64,000 bases of DNA from Allocoleopsis franciscana PCC 7113 (GCF_000317515.1 NC_019738.1:4490001-4554000), one strand, 5' to 3'; positions 52,701 to 62,774 are shown, counted from the first letter of the stretch. Program-made: numbers and translations. The notes: generated by a model not told the origin, from the sequence alone.

Positions 52701-55700
52701 AAGTTTGGAAATTTAGCCTTGAGATTGAACGATGACAAGTATCAAATGAAGCGTTATGAAGCATTAATTTTAAATATGTGGGGAGGATTTGTTTCCCATT
52801 ACACTGAACCTCTTGATCGCTCTAAAGAGCATTTAATGAGAGGTTATTATAGCGGCGTAGCAAACGGTGCATATCAATGGGCCGGATATTGTGCAATCAA
52901 CTTTTTGTTCATGTGTTTTTGGGGCACTGATTCGTTAAAAGAATTATCAGAAGAAATTGACAAAATTATCCCCGGCTTGAAAAAAGTTGATCCAAATATG
53001 GTGCAATATTATTATGCGATTAAAGCGACTATTTATAATTTGATTGAACCTGTTGAGGATTGGAGTGTTCTTAATGAATCCTTATGGCCGAATGCCAAGG
53101 AGATCATTAAGTCTTGCCTTGAAAAAAATGATTTATTCACGGTATTTATAGAAATAGCCTGTAAATTGTCTTTAGCCAACTGGTATTCAGATTCTGAGAA
53201 AGCAATAGAGTATGCTAACTCTGCCGAAAAATATTTGCTAGGCGCGACGGGGATTTTTATTAATCCGGCTTTCCATTTTCATCAATGTCTAGCTTTATCA
53301 GTTGGGTATGACTATGCTGATGGTGAAAAACAGGCACAGTACGTGGAGAAGATTCAATCGAATCTTGAGAAATTCAAACTCTGGAGTAAACATTGTCCGA
53401 GTACCTACCTTCATCAACGTCTGCTAATCGAAGCTGAGTTGGCGCGAATTACAGGCAATGCTCTGGAAGCGCAGGATTTGTATGACCAAGCGATCTCCTC
53501 AGCCCGAGAAAATAAATTTTTGCAGAATGAAGCGCTAGCGTCGGAACTAGCAGCTAAGTTTTGGTTAGGGAAAGGGAAGGAGAAGATTGCTAGAGTCTAC
53601 ATGAGTGAAGCCCACTATGGCTACCAGCGCTGGGGCGCTAAGCGCAAGATGGAAGATTTGGAGGAAAAATATCCGCAATTAGTGGCTAAATCATCTGGCG
53701 TGAGGAGCATTACAGAGACACCCACAGCAACAACCAGAAGTACTAGTACTGGAACAGGCGTAGCTTTAGATATAGCTACTGTGATGAAAGCGTCTCAAGC
53801 GATTTCCGGCGAAATTGTACTGGATAAATTACTCACTGCTTTGATGAGAATTCTCATTGAGAATGCCGGAGCGCAATGTGGCTATTTGATTTTAGAAACT
53901 GAGGAAAAACTACGGATTGAAGCGTCAGGTTCCGTAAATTCAGATAACATCACAGTGTTGCAGTCAATCCCCATTGAAAGCGATCGGAGAGTTTCGCAGA
54001 CTATCATCAATTATGTCGCTCGCACTTGTGAAAGTGTAGTCTTGAATGATGCCACTCATGAGGGCAACTTTACTAACGACCCCTATATCAAAGAGCATCA
54101 GCCCAAATCTATCTTGTGCGTTCCTCTGATTAATCAAGGCAAACTTACCAGTATTGTTTACCTAGAAAATAATCTGACAACTGGAGCCTTTACCCCCGAT
54201 CGATTAGAAGTCTTAAAAGTCCTCTCCTCCTCTGCCGCCATCTCTATTGAAAATGCACGGCTTTATGCCGATTTAGCCGAGTCTAACCGCACCCTAGAAA
54301 CGAAAGTAGAGGAACGCACAGCCGAATTAGGGGTAGCGAAAGAAAAGGCTGAAGTTGCAAATAAAGCTAAAAGCACCTTCCTCGCCAACATGAGCCATGA
54401 ATTGCGTACCCCCCTCAATGCTATTCTTGGCTTTTCTCAACTGATGACTCGCTCTAAAACCCTACCCCCCGAACATATCGAAAATGTTGGTATCATCAGC
54501 CGTAGCGGCGAACACCTGCTCACCCTGATTAACAACGTCCTAGATTTATCTAAAATTGAGGCGGGACGCACCACCCTTAACGAAACGAACTTCGACCTCT
54601 ATCGTCTGCTTGACGACTTAGAAGATATGTTCCGCTTCAAGGCTAATGATAAGGGATTGCAGTTGATTTGCGAACGCGCATCGGATGTTCCTCAATATAT
54701 GCGAACTGATGAAACCAAGTTGCGTCAAATCTTGATTAACCTACTTAGTAACGCCCTCAAATTTACCAAACAAGGAGGGGTATCGGTGCGAGTGGGAATG
54801 AACAATAGTCAATCACTAAAAGCTACTGGCAAAGAGTCAGGAATAAGCCCTAAAAAATTAGCAATTACCTTTGAAATCGAAGACACAGGTGCAGGCATGG
54901 CGGCGGAAGAGTTAGATACCCTCTTTGAAGCCTTCGTGCAAACCAAAACAGGCAAAGAATCCCAAGAAGGGACAGGCTTAGGCTTGCCCATAACGCGCTC
55001 TTTTGTGCAACTAATGGGTGGCAAAATAACCGTAAGATCTTCTGTTGGCAAGGGCACCCTCTTCAAGTTTGACATTTTAGTTAGCCCGGTTGATGCCGCT
55101 TCCATCACAACCAAACAACCCACTCGCCAAGTCATTGCCTTAGAACCCAACCAACCCCGCTACCGTATCCTGATTGCCGATGACAAATGGAGCAATCGCC
55201 AGCTACTGATTAAACTGTTGAATCCCCTTGGTTTTGAACTCAGAGAAGCCAGCAATGGTAAAGAGGCTGTTGAAATCTGGGACGAGTGGGAACCGCACTT
55301 AATCTGGATGGATATGCAGATGCCAGTTATGGATGGCTACGAAGCAACCAAACAAATTAAAGCCACCATCAAAGGGCAAGCCACTGCCGTCATTGCCTTG
55401 ACAGCCACTAGTTTAGAAGAAGAACGAGCCGTTGTGTTATCTGCTGGTTGCGATGATTTTATCCGTAAACCATTCCGAGAGGCAGACATTTTTGACACGA
55501 TGAACAAACATATTGGTGTACGTTATATCTACGAAGATGTTAGGGACGTTCAATCCCTCACAACAATAAACACAAACACTTCTGTTGATATTCAAGAAAT
55601 TCTAACTCCGACTGCGCTTGCCGCTCTCCCCTTCGATTTACTCACTAATTTAGAAGAGGCGACAATCCGTTCCAAGATGAACCAAATTGACAGCCTAATT

Positions 55701-55820
55701 AATGAAATCCGTACTCTTGATGCCCCTTTAGCCGATGCCTTGGCGATTTTAGCTGAGGGTTTTGAGTATCCCAAGATAGCTTCCTTAATTGGGCAAGCCA
55801 AAGAAACTCTTCGTTCGTAG
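49776..55820 (+). CDS. Ser/Thr kinase-AAA-GAF-histidine kinase-REC hybrid
   Basis: A 2014-residue signalling protein. Ser/Thr kinase at 1-290 (Lys in [23 protein letters not shown]), AAA/STAND ATPase at about 310-620 (Walker A GYSGIGKS at about 350; Walker [12 protein letters not shown]), a helical repeat region about 690-1310, GAF about 1335-1510, HisKA with [18 protein letters not shown] (about 1538), HATPase ([15 protein letters not shown]), REC ([12 protein letters not shown]; phospho-Asp WMDMQMP about 1845), and a helical C-terminal domain like that of the hybrid kinase at 19982. Like Anabaena HstK-type dual kinases it unites Ser/Thr and His kinase activities. A purine-rich insert (about 50480-50540) adds [17 protein letters not shown] in the kinase. 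Confidence 0.94.
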   Translation: MITIPGYQIINQIYESANSIVYRGIREQDSNTVILKVLKQDYPTPQELTRYKQEYEITRNLNIDGVVKAYALEPYQRTLVIILEDFGASSLKQLFNGSVDAGHVLSLAKFLKLAIKIAEILGAIHSGNIIHKDINLANIVFNPETEIIKIIDFGISTQLTRENPTLKNPNVLEGTLAYMSPEQTGRMNRSLDYRTDFYSLGVTFYELLTGHLPFASSEALELVHCHIAKQPIPPHLLGGEEETGALVRSRGGEPCPKAVSDIVMKLMAKTAEERYQSAWGLKADLEECLFQLQANGTIADFPLGSKDISDKFQIPQKLYGRESEVKTLLTAFDRVSQGTTEMMLVAGYSGIGKSVLVAEVHKPITQKRGYFISGKFDQFQRNIPYSAVVSAFAGLVRQLLTESEAQLNLWREKLLAAFGSNGQVIIEVIPEVELIIGKQPPVPELSSTESQNRFNLVFQNLIRAFCAKEHPLVIFLDDLQWADSATLKLIELMMTDTDTQYLFLIGAYRNNEVNPTHPLMITLEGVRNLGATINFITLAPLDSKHISQLIADTLHSDASSVKPLAELVVHKTGGNPFFVYEFLKTLHAENLITFDLEYHGWQWNVSNIEAKGITDNVVELMIGKLKKLPPVTQQVLRLAACVGADFDLNTLSIISEKSTSEVCKDLTVAVQSGLILPTSELDEELLIQDYKFLHDRVQQAAYSLIDEKHKQEIHLKIGRLLLNKFEKYELEERIFDIVNHLNTGQSLLGDKWEKEQLARLNLIAGRKAKLSSAYQPALIYITNGIKLLPPNSWEEDYHQTFSYHLEKGEIEYLTASWDEALSTFDEALEHIDSLLDRCKVNEYKVTLYRMKNDLESSLYLGVQTLELLGINLKAFPEEDELIAEVNQANETIAARKIENFIDLPEMQDPEKLAAMVLLRECVPPSYFLGSRLLFILGIKMIELSLTYGNSPHSSVGYIYYSLTLAFVAQDFETAYKFGNLALRLNDDKYQMKRYEALILNMWGGFVSHYTEPLDRSKEHLMRGYYSGVANGAYQWAGYCAINFLFMCFWGTDSLKELSEEIDKIIPGLKKVDPNMVQYYYAIKATIYNLIEPVEDWSVLNESLWPNAKEIIKSCLEKNDLFTVFIEIACKLSLANWYSDSEKAIEYANSAEKYLLGATGIFINPAFHFHQCLALSVGYDYADGEKQAQYVEKIQSNLEKFKLWSKHCPSTYLHQRLLIEAELARITGNALEAQDLYDQAISSARENKFLQNEALASELAAKFWLGKGKEKIARVYMSEAHYGYQRWGAKRKMEDLEEKYPQLVAKSSGVRSITETPTATTRSTSTGTGVALDIATVMKASQAISGEIVLDKLLTALMRILIENAGAQCGYLILETEEKLRIEASGSVNSDNITVLQSIPIESDRRVSQTIINYVARTCESVVLNDATHEGNFTNDPYIKEHQPKSILCVPLINQGKLTSIVYLENNLTTGAFTPDRLEVLKVLSSSAAISIENARLYADLAESNRTLETKVEERTAELGVAKEKAEVANKAKSTFLANMSHELRTPLNAILGFSQLMTRSKTLPPEHIENVGIISRSGEHLLTLINNVLDLSKIEAGRTTLNETNFDLYRLLDDLEDMFRFKANDKGLQLICERASDVPQYMRTDETKLRQILINLLSNALKFTKQGGVSVRVGMNNSQSLKATGKESGISPKKLAITFEIEDTGAGMAAEELDTLFEAFVQTKTGKESQEGTGLGLPITRSFVQLMGGKITVRSSVGKGTLFKFDILVSPVDAASITTKQPTRQVIALEPNQPRYRILIADDKWSNRQLLIKLLNPLGFELREASNGKEAVEIWDEWEPHLIWMDMQMPVMDGYEATKQIKATIKGQATAVIALTATSLEEERAVVLSAGCDDFIRKPFREADIFDTMNKHIGVRYIYEDVRDVQSLTTINTNTSVDIQEILTPTALAALPFDLLTNLEEATIRSKMNQIDSLINEIRTLDAPLADALAILAEGFEYPKIASLIGQAKETLRS

Positions 55821-55878
55821 TTTCGCTTTAGCCGTAAAGGGCAACTATAAACCTAATCATTTATCAAAAAAAACAATA

Positions 55879-57315
55879 ATGAACAAGTCAAAAGGAACTA
55901 TTTTAGTCGTTGATGATACCCCAGCCAATGTACGCTTTTTAGTGGGGACGTTGACGGAAAACGGCTACACCGTTAGACCTGCTATTGATAGCCAATCAGC
56001 ACTGGTCGGGGCATTAGCAGAACCGCCCGATCTGATTTTGTTGGACATTCAAATGCCGAATATGAATGGCTATGAAGTCTGCTCTAAGCTCAAAGCTTCT
56101 CCAACAACTCGCCACATCCCGGTTATCTTTATCAGTGCCTTGAGTGAAGTGCTAGATAAAGTAAAAGCTTTTGGAGTTGGCGGGGTGGACTACATCACTA
56201 AGCCTTTTCAATTGGAAGAGGTTTTGGCTCGCGTGGAAACCCATTTGGCGATTCAATATCTGCAAAAAAGCCTCCTCCAGAAAAATGAGGAATTAGCCCA
56301 AACCAATCACGAATTGATAAACACCCTGCAACAACTAAAAACTACCCAAGAAGAACTAATTCAAAAAGAAAAAATGGCTGCATTGGGACAACTCGTTGCA
56401 GGCATTGCCCATGAAATTAATACACCCTTGGGAGCCATTCGCTCTTCAGTCGGGAATATTTCTGAATCTTTGAATCAAACTCTAGAACAGTTACCGACAC
56501 TGTTTCAATCTCTCTCTCTAGAGCAAGCACAGGATTTTTTAGCTTTACTGCAACGGTCACTCCAATCCCAACTAACATTATCTACCAAAGAAGAACGCCG
56601 ATTAAAGAGAGCTTTAAAGAACCAACTGGAATCGGAAGAAATTAAAAATGCTGACATCCTTGCTGATGCCTTAGTTGATATGGGAATTTATAATGAAGTT
56701 GATGCCTTTTTACCACTATTAAAACGACCCGATAGCTCACACATCTTAGAAATAGCCTATAACCTTTCAGGTATCCAAAAAGGAGCTACCACAATTAACA
56801 CAGCTACAGAACGTGCTTCTAAAGTGGTGTTTGCTTTGAAAACTTATGCCCGTTACGACCAGTCGGGTGAAATGATTCCAGCCAACCTGAGTGAAGGAAT
56901 TAACACCGTGTTAACTCTATATCAAAACCAACTCAAAAAAGGAATAGAGGTGAAGAGAAACTATACAGAATTACCACCAGTACTATGTTATCCTGACGAA
57001 CTCAATCAAGTTTGGACAAATCTCATCCATAATGCCTTACAAGCGATGGATTATCGAGGCACTTTAACGATTGAGGTGATGCAGCAAGAGCAGTATGCTT
57101 CTATCAGTATTACTGATACTGGCGCAGGGATACCCGAAGAAATTAAACCGAAAATATTTGAACCATTTTTTACTACTAAGCCCCCAGGTGAAGGTAGTGG
57201 GTTAGGGTTAGATATCGTTAAAAAAATTATTAAAAAACACCAGGGGAAAATTGAAGTTGAATCGATTCCTGGTCAAACTAAATTTATCGTTTCACTGCCA
57301 ATAGCAAATAGCTAA
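55879..57315 (+). CDS. Response regulator-histidine kinase
   Basis: A 478-residue protein with a REC domain first (VVDDTPANVRFL; LLDIQMPNMNG; ITKPF; residues 1-130), a coiled coil (about 130-185), then a HisKA-like region (GQLVAGIAHEINTPLGAIRS, about 170-190) and an ATPase (N box VWTNLIHNALQAMD; G1 DTGAGIPEE; G2 GSGLGLDIVKKI). The H-E-x-N phospho-acceptor box differs from that of the upstream HisKA. The intermediate ~150-residue helical region is not recognised. Start at 55879 (MNKSKGTILVV) chosen; an earlier frame overlaps the upstream stop. 58 bases after the giant kinase, same operon. Confidence 0.92.
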   Translation: MNKSKGTILVVDDTPANVRFLVGTLTENGYTVRPAIDSQSALVGALAEPPDLILLDIQMPNMNGYEVCSKLKASPTTRHIPVIFISALSEVLDKVKAFGVGGVDYITKPFQLEEVLARVETHLAIQYLQKSLLQKNEELAQTNHELINTLQQLKTTQEELIQKEKMAALGQLVAGIAHEINTPLGAIRSSVGNISESLNQTLEQLPTLFQSLSLEQAQDFLALLQRSLQSQLTLSTKEERRLKRALKNQLESEEIKNADILADALVDMGIYNEVDAFLPLLKRPDSSHILEIAYNLSGIQKGATTINTATERASKVVFALKTYARYDQSGEMIPANLSEGINTVLTLYQNQLKKGIEVKRNYTELPPVLCYPDELNQVWTNLIHNALQAMDYRGTLTIEVMQQEQYASISITDTGAGIPEEIKPKIFEPFFTTKPPGEGSGLGLDIVKKIIKKHQGKIEVESIPGQTKFIVSLPIANS

Positions 57316-57363
57316 TAGTAGAAAGCCGATGAATAATGAACCGTTAGCAATAAACAATGAGCA

Positions 57364-57759
57364 ATGAGCAAACCTATTATTTTGTGTGTTGATGATGAGA
57401 AGATCGTATTGGAGAGTCTTAAAAGACAACTTAGAACAGCATTTAGGGATGTCTACTCTTATGAAGTAGCCCAAGATGCCGATGAAGCTCTAGAGTTAAT
57501 TAAGGAACTCAATGAGTCGGAAATGCTCATCGTAATCGTTGTCTCGGATTGGTTAATGCCTGGTATGAGAGGGGATGAATTTCTCATAACAGTCCATCAG
57601 CAATTTCCTAATATTATTAAAATCATGCTAACAGGCCAAGCTGATGAAGCAGCAATTGAACGAGCTCACAATGAAGCCAACCTCTATCGCTGCTTACATA
57701 AACCTTGGTCTAAAGAAGAATTAGTGGAAACTATTCAATCAGTTTTGGCAAAACTATAA
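57364..57759 (+). CDS. Single-domain response regulator
   Basis: A 131-residue REC-only protein of the type found with RpfG/cyclase partners: ILCVDDEKIVLESLKRQL, phospho-Asp in VVSDWLMPGMRG (about residue 60), T in LTGQADE and Lys in LHKPWSKEEL. The DEKIVLESLKRQL start and the LTGxA motif match the next gene's REC. It has no output domain and probably passes phosphate between the REC-kinase and the cyclase. Between them in the operon. Confidence 0.93.
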   Translation: MSKPIILCVDDEKIVLESLKRQLRTAFRDVYSYEVAQDADEALELIKELNESEMLIVIVVSDWLMPGMRGDEFLITVHQQFPNIIKIMLTGQADEAAIERAHNEANLYRCLHKPWSKEELVETIQSVLAKL

Positions 57760-57940
57760 CTGACCTAATGCGGGTCAGGGGATATTGGTTATTTGGAAGA
57801 ATCTGTTCCCCCTGCTCTGAATTTATGTATGCTTCAAAAGAGCAGTTACCTGCCACATAGATAGCAACGGATGCGTTATAGGTCAACCCCCTAGATTTAT
57901 GTAAAAGTTTATACAAATAACCAATAATTAAAAACTGATT

Positions 57941-59671
57941 ATGACTAAACAAGTAATTATCTGTGTTGATGATGAGACAACTGTACTCAGAAGTCTGAAA
58001 GCTGAACTAAAAAAGGCAGTTGGGAATGCTTACTTGATCGAAATTGCTGAAGGGGCAGAGGAGGCTTTAGAGTTAGTTGAAGAATTGCTAGAGAAAGGAG
58101 ATGAAGTACCGTTAGTTATTTCTGACTATATTATGCCCGATATGAAGGGAGATGAGTTGTTAAAGCGTGTTCATCAGCTTTCTGCCAAAACGCTGAAAAT
58201 CATGCTAACGGGGCAAGCTGACCTGGAAGCCGTAACGAATGCAATCAACTATGCAAAATTATATCGTTATATCGCCAAGCCTTGGCAATCTGAAGACTTA
58301 AGATTGACGGTTACGGAAGCTATAAATAGCTACATTCAGGATAAAAATCTAGATTTAAAAAACGCTAAGCTCCAGCAGTTAAATCTTGAACAAGCAGCAC
58401 TAATTGCTAAACTCGATGCGAGCGATCGCAAGTTTCGAGCAATTTTTAATCAAACCTTTCAATTTACAGGAATGCTCAACACACAGGGTATTCTTTTAGA
58501 AGCTAACCAAACGGCACTTGATTTTGGCGGATTGCAGCTATCTGATGTGGTGGGAAAACCTGTTTGGGAGTGCTACTGGTGGACAATCTCGCCTATCACT
58601 CAAGCTCAGTTGCAAGCTGCCGTTACTCAAGCGGTTCAAGGTCAATTTATTCGCTATGAAGTTGATGTGTTAGGGGAAAACAATCGCACGGCTACCCTTG
58701 ATTTTTCAATTAAGCCTATTTGGGATGCTAGCAGTAAAGTTGAGTATCTCATTGTAGAGGGTCGAGATATTAGCGATCGCAAACAAGCTGAAGCCGAACG
58801 AGAACAATTTACGAATGAACTGTATCAACTCAACGAAGCTTTCTCACGATTTGTCCCTAGTCAATTTCTCCAGTTATTAGACAAAAAAAGCATAGCTGAT
58901 GTTCGATTGGGCGACCAAGTGCAGAAAGAAATGTCGGTGCTATTTTCCGATATTCGCGACTTCACCACCTTATCGGAAAGTATGACACCCCAAGACAGCT
59001 TTAACTTTATCAATGACTATCTCTCTTGCATGGAATTAGCGCTGATCGAAAATCAAGGGTTCATTGATAAATACATCGGCGATGGGATTATGGCTTTGTT
59101 TAGTGGGGGTGCGGATGATGCTCTTTTAGCGGGAATTTCAATGTTGCAACGGTTGGCTGAATATAATCGAAATCGCGCTAAATTTGGATATGTGTCCATC
59201 AAAATTGGCATTGGCATCAATACAGGTTCTTTAATGCTGGGAACTGTCGGTGGAAAAAACCGAATGGATGGTACTGTCATTAGTGATGCGGTCAATTTAG
59301 CCGCCCGTTTGGAAAGCCTAACGAAAGAGTATAGGGTACCCTTGTTAATCACTCACTACACTTTGGCTCGTTTGCAAAACCCAATGGAGTATAGTATTCG
59401 CTTTATCGACAAGGTTAAAGTTAAAGGAAAATCAAAAGCTGTGGCGGTTTTTGAAGTGTTTGATGGGGATGAGCCTCAAGTCCAAGAGAGGAAGTTAGCC
59501 ACGAAAACGATCTTTGAAGAAGGATTGTTCCTCTACCATCAGCAGGCAACGAAACAAGCAGCACAACGCTTTAAAGAAGTCTTGAGGCTTAACCCAAAGG
59601 ATACAGTAGCTCAAATCTATCAGTCGCGCTGTCAGTTTTCAACCTGTTGCAAGAGTCAACTGGCGTTTTGA
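57941..59671 (+). CDS. Response regulator-PAS-adenylate cyclase (second copy)
   Basis: A 576-residue protein: REC (1-125; CVDDETTVLRSL; VISDYIMPDMKG; AKPWQS), coiled coil, PAS/PAC (about 160-285, KFRAIFNQTFQFTGMLNTQG), class III cyclase (about 310-510; FSDIRDF and IGDGIMALF metal Asp; IDKYIGD Lys; DGTVISDAVNLAAR with Thr at the second specifying position, compatible with ATP) and a short TPR-like C-terminus (about 530-570). Its PAS is the sister of the first PAS in the hybrid kinase at 19982. Same operon as the preceding three genes, after 181 bases. Confidence 0.92.
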   Translation: MTKQVIICVDDETTVLRSLKAELKKAVGNAYLIEIAEGAEEALELVEELLEKGDEVPLVISDYIMPDMKGDELLKRVHQLSAKTLKIMLTGQADLEAVTNAINYAKLYRYIAKPWQSEDLRLTVTEAINSYIQDKNLDLKNAKLQQLNLEQAALIAKLDASDRKFRAIFNQTFQFTGMLNTQGILLEANQTALDFGGLQLSDVVGKPVWECYWWTISPITQAQLQAAVTQAVQGQFIRYEVDVLGENNRTATLDFSIKPIWDASSKVEYLIVEGRDISDRKQAEAEREQFTNELYQLNEAFSRFVPSQFLQLLDKKSIADVRLGDQVQKEMSVLFSDIRDFTTLSESMTPQDSFNFINDYLSCMELALIENQGFIDKYIGDGIMALFSGGADDALLAGISMLQRLAEYNRNRAKFGYVSIKIGIGINTGSLMLGTVGGKNRMDGTVISDAVNLAARLESLTKEYRVPLLITHYTLARLQNPMEYSIRFIDKVKVKGKSKAVAVFEVFDGDEPQVQERKLATKTIFEEGLFLYHQQATKQAAQRFKEVLRLNPKDTVAQIYQSRCQFSTCCKSQLAF

Positions 59672-59876
59672 GTGGTTATGGCTTTATGGCGAGAGTCCAT
59701 CCGGAATCAGGAGAGACAGAAGAGAAGAAATAGCCTCTCAGTGCCACTAATACGGACAAGCGATCAGGGAATTACAATAGAAAACTACTGGTTTAGTTCT
59801 CGCAAGCGATTGCAGTATTTATCCATATCATATAAGCAATTTCGTTTAAGTCCCGCTCAAGTAAATTTGGAATAAC

Positions 59877-60467
59877 TCATTCTAATCCTCCCGACAAAAT
59901 TTGCATTACTTCTTCCAAATCATTGGGAACTCGGTATAAATTCAAGTCTTGTGTCAAGACACTGTTCTCTCTATCCAGTACGGCAAACTGCCAAACGGTT
60001 CCAATTGACACCGCACCGCGCAGAAGTTGTTTGTCTTCGGCTGTAGCAACGGCAATTAGTTCCACAGCAAGTTGCACAAACCCTTTCTGCAAGTTATCAT
60101 CTTTAGCTTCAATAACAATAAACTGTTTATTGCGAGTTAACAAATAATCCAAAGAACCTCGCAGTTGCTCCGACACTTTCACGGGATATTCCGGTCGGAT
60201 TTGGACTTGAGTACTTAATGCCAGCTCTATTAAAACAGGAGCAATTAAGAACTCTCTTTTTCCTATCTCACTAGTTAGGGAGACATAGGGCAGATAAGCT
60301 TTAATGCGCTCAGAAAGAGCTGTTGTCCCTGGAGGTATCTCACCTTTCTCATGTGCGATCGCTCTCTTCTCTAGTTTGTAGCCAAAGTATTCTAAGATAT
60401 CTTCTGGATAGTAGGGTAGCTTTGTATACTCCGAAAAACTTATGGATTGGGGAATTTCAATTTTCAC
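59877..60467 (-). CDS. PD-(D/E)XK nuclease-like conserved protein
   Basis: A 196-residue protein related to type I restriction R-subunit-like domains of cyanobacteria. QLRGSLDYLLTRNKQ and FIVIEAKDDNLQKGF give D and ExK of a PD-(D/E)XK fold (about 104-125); IELALSTQVQIRPEYPV precedes it. Function unknown; no partner genes. The start is GTG (60467). HEKGEIPPGTTALSERIK is family-typical. Confidence 0.75.
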   Translation of the reverse strand: MKIEIPQSISFSEYTKLPYYPEDILEYFGYKLEKRAIAHEKGEIPPGTTALSERIKAYLPYVSLTSEIGKREFLIAPVLIELALSTQVQIRPEYPVKVSEQLRGSLDYLLTRNKQFIVIEAKDDNLQKGFVQLAVELIAVATAEDKQLLRGAVSIGTVWQFAVLDRENSVLTQDLNLYRVPNDLEEVMQILSGGLE

Positions 60468-60541
60468 GCCAAGTACTCCAATTTACATCCATTCGGCAAT
60501 TGACTCTAGACTGTAAAACCAAAATTACCCTGATGAATAAT

Positions 60542-60576
60542 GCGATCTGCACAAAGCAGCAGCGCAACGCGATCGC
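60542..60576. repeat. Diverged copy of the 35-base palindrome
   Basis: Inverted relative to 30877-30911, same length, 28 of 35 positions identical; starts GCGATCTGCACAAAGC and ends ACGCGATCGC. Lies between genes, just upstream of the PD-(D/E)XK gene's start. Confidence 0.65.
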
Positions 60577-60677
60577 ACTATAGTTGTAGGATGCGATCTT
60601 CGATAGCGTAACGCATCAAATTATTACAGGTTGGTGCCCTGCGGCTGACGCTACTAACACACCCTACGTGCATCTGC

Positions 60678-61739
60678 TTACCCCCGCTCCACCTGACTCC
60701 TAATCAACCGTTGCACACTCACCAACGCCCGATTCAACTCATAACTTTTCCGTTCAGAATTATTCAAATACGCCTGTTGTTCCTCCTCAATCATCAACAC
60801 ATCCTGACGTACCAATCCATCCAGTAACTTTTGCGCCGAACCAAACAAACTATCTTTCACAAACCGACGAAACCGCACAGGTAACTTGTGCAACCGCCAA
60901 AATGCATTCAGCGAAGTGAAATGAATCAAATAAGCACGAGTTTGTGTCTCACTCACTGGGCAAAATAGACAGTAAATCTTGAAATCCTTGCCTAACGTAG
61001 AAACCCAATGGGGATAAACATAACTCACATCCAATGGTTCTGGATGGAGGCGACGCAAGGCTGGAAAAAATAACTGAGAAATCGACCAAATTTTGTCAAT
61101 CTTGTAATAACTTTGTGCCTGGTAATGGACATCCACCCGATTATCTTTTTCTTCGATATCTTCTAATACAGCATCCGTCCAAGCTTGCCAATCCTGATGC
61201 AAATGCCCGTGATACATATCCATCAGGTTCTCAATGAGATACGAATAGTGGGCTTTACATTCAATCACCGAAACAGTGGCAATGTAGTTGAGATGTTCCC
61301 ATTCTGGTACACCCATTGGTTGTATTTGGGCTGAATGCAATGTCTCTACATCGCCCGGAAACAGCCAGATAAAACCATCTTGTTCATGAACGGGATAGGT
61401 GCGAATTTTACAGTTTGGTAATTTCTGATTGGCGGCTAAATAAGGAACGGCAGCACACTCACCACTTGACTGAAATTGCCATCCGTGGTAATGACATTCT
61501 AAGCGATCGCCGATAACGCAACCATGACTGAGTTTAACCTGCCGATGGGGACAGCGGTCTTCTAAGGCATGGACTCCACCACTATTATCTCGATAAAGGA
61601 CAATCGGCTGATGCCAGAGAGTGACACCTAAAGGTTGGGTTTGCACCTCAGTGCTACGTGCCACTACATACCAATGATTAGGATTAATGCCCAACTCACG
61701 AATATTAAGGTTCTGGACAGTAAGAGAGGGAGATTGCAT
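60678..61739 (-). CDS. Rieske-type non-haem iron oxygenase
   Basis: A 353-residue oxygenase alpha-subunit-like protein. The Rieske [2Fe-2S] ligands are CPHRQ (CxH, about residue 63) and CHYHGWQ (CxxH, about 82). The mononuclear iron site is ENLMDMYHGHLHQD (about 170-183) with a distal acid further on. Family members hydroxylate aromatic rings, chlorophyll derivatives or carotenoids. Next downstream-side gene (62775 onward) is a CrtU/CruE-like desaturase on the same strand, which hints at a shared carotenoid substrate such as an aromatic carotenoid, but this is inference. Confidence 0.88.
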   Translation of the reverse strand: MQSPSLTVQNLNIRELGINPNHWYVVARSTEVQTQPLGVTLWHQPIVLYRDNSGGVHALEDRCPHRQVKLSHGCVIGDRLECHYHGWQFQSSGECAAVPYLAANQKLPNCKIRTYPVHEQDGFIWLFPGDVETLHSAQIQPMGVPEWEHLNYIATVSVIECKAHYSYLIENLMDMYHGHLHQDWQAWTDAVLEDIEEKDNRVDVHYQAQSYYKIDKIWSISQLFFPALRRLHPEPLDVSYVYPHWVSTLGKDFKIYCLFCPVSETQTRAYLIHFTSLNAFWRLHKLPVRFRRFVKDSLFGSAQKLLDGLVRQDVLMIEEEQQAYLNNSERKSYELNRALVSVQRLIRSQVERG

Positions 61740-61850
61740 GATGTTAGCTTGCAGGCGAAATTAGCTGTCGATTTTCGCTGGGAAGAGACTGGAGTCTCTA
61801 ACCCATCTTTCATCTTTCAATTACAAGTTAATAATCCGTCATTATAAAGA

Positions 61851-61870
61851 CTGAGGGGTCAAACCCTCAG
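61851..61870. terminator. Weak hairpin, 5' of the Rieske gene
   Basis: Seven-base stem CTGAGGG/CCCTCAG with a 6-base loop, no T run on either strand. Role unclear. It is in the 287-base gap 61740-62026. Confidence 0.3.
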
Positions 61871-61940
61871 TAAGCAACCGTTGGAGAGGTTTGAGATCGT
61901 TTGATGTTTAACGCATCTAGTAATTATGTATACAATTATG

Positions 61941-61954
61941 AAAAGTATACTTTT
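61941..61954 (+). promoter_or_regulatory. Palindromic operator-like site
   Basis: AAAAGTATACTTTT is a perfect 14-base palindrome 72 bases before the serine-heptad gene; GTATAC also occurs at 61928-61933. Such spacing fits a repressor or activator site in the promoter region. The protein bound is unknown. Confidence 0.4.
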
Positions 61955-62026
61955 TAGCAGATGTACTAAGCTAGAAGCAGGAAGTAGTCCAGCTAACGAA
62001 TAATCTAAATCTTAGTCCAAGAGCTT

Positions 62027-62584
62027 ATGAATACCGAAAGCTCAAGTTCTAATCAAGATAACCCTTGTAATCTCCCTCCAATGAAAGAGTTGAGCAAGAG
62101 AAAAAGATGGGATATGGAGGAAGACATGGAACTCTTGCAAGAACAAGTAAAAAGCTTGAAGCAAGAGTTGGCTCATGGATATGAGTATACAAAGAAATGC
62201 CTTCAGGAATTGGAGTATGCAAAGCAAGAACTGGAATGGATGAATCAGGAAATCTCTAATCTGATTAACTCAAAGAAGCTCCCAATGGATGAGGCTAACC
62301 CTTTGGCAAGTCGTATGCTCAAACCCAAGGAAGTTGTCGGAAGCACAATTGATGAGTGTAAGGCTAAGTCTCATAAGCTTAGGGTTCAGTCTGCTCAGAT
62401 GATCGCTTATTCTATTCAGCTTACGACTGAGTCTAAGCAGATTACAGTTCACTCTTATAAAATTCAAGCTCGATCTCGTGAGATTAAGGAGCATTCTTGT
62501 GGAGTTAGGGAGCGGTTGGGTAAAAAGAAAGCGAGTTTCCCGGAAACGGTTAAAATGCCAAATCGGTTCGCGATTGCCCTTTAG
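62027..62584 (+). CDS. Serine-heptad coiled-coil protein
   Basis: A 185-residue hydrophilic, all-helical protein. Residues about 25-80 are a charged coiled coil (ELLQEQVKSLKQELAHGYEY; QELEWMNQEISNLINSKK). From about residue 120 seven consecutive heptads start with Ser and have a hydrophobic residue at the fourth position: SHKLRVQ, SAQMIAY, SIQLTTE, SKQITVH, SYKIQAR, SREIKEH, SCGVRER. Not a known family to me. The gene ends in a 13-base hairpin. Could be a structural or phosphorylated filament protein. Start at the ATG; no signal peptide. Confidence 0.7.
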   Translation: MNTESSSSNQDNPCNLPPMKELSKRKRWDMEEDMELLQEQVKSLKQELAHGYEYTKKCLQELEYAKQELEWMNQEISNLINSKKLPMDEANPLASRMLKPKEVVGSTIDECKAKSHKLRVQSAQMIAYSIQLTTESKQITVHSYKIQARSREIKEHSCGVRERLGKKKASFPETVKMPNRFAIAL

Positions 62585-62596
62585 GGCAATCGCGAA
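62567..62596 (+). repeat. 13-base hairpin spanning the stop codon
   Basis: TTCGCGATTGCCC and its exact reverse complement with a TTTA loop. The stop TAG of the serine-heptad gene sits in the loop/right arm. It encodes the final FAIAL of the protein. No T run follows, so it is a hairpin repeat rather than a standard terminator, though it may block read-through or protect the mRNA. Confidence 0.75.
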
Positions 62597-62672
62597 CAAA
62601 AGATGTAGTAGTTAGCTCCATTGGCTAATCGATACTGGGGATAATTTCCATCCCTTCGCAATTAGCAACAAA

Positions 62673-62771
62673 CTAGTGCAAGAAGGCAGAAGGCAGAAGG
62701 TTGAAAGGCTTATACTTTCTACTTTTGGCTCTTTCATTAACGGGTCACTTATTTCCGCCATGCTGCACTAG
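62673..62771. repeat. MITE-like element containing heptamer repeats
   Basis: A 99-base unit with 8-base inverted ends CTAGTGCA/TGCACTAG. Near its left end is (AAGGCAG)2-3 at 62683-62700. Right part has CGGGTCACTTATTTCCGCCA. The ends resemble the CTAG-bounded MITE at 26787 but are not the same family. It lies just after the desaturase stop. Confidence 0.5.
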
Positions 62772-62774
62772 AAG

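Noticed and set aside
59672-59875. 67-residue frame directly after the second cyclase gene
   Set aside because: No ribosome-binding site, basic and low in structure; it looks like chance read-through.
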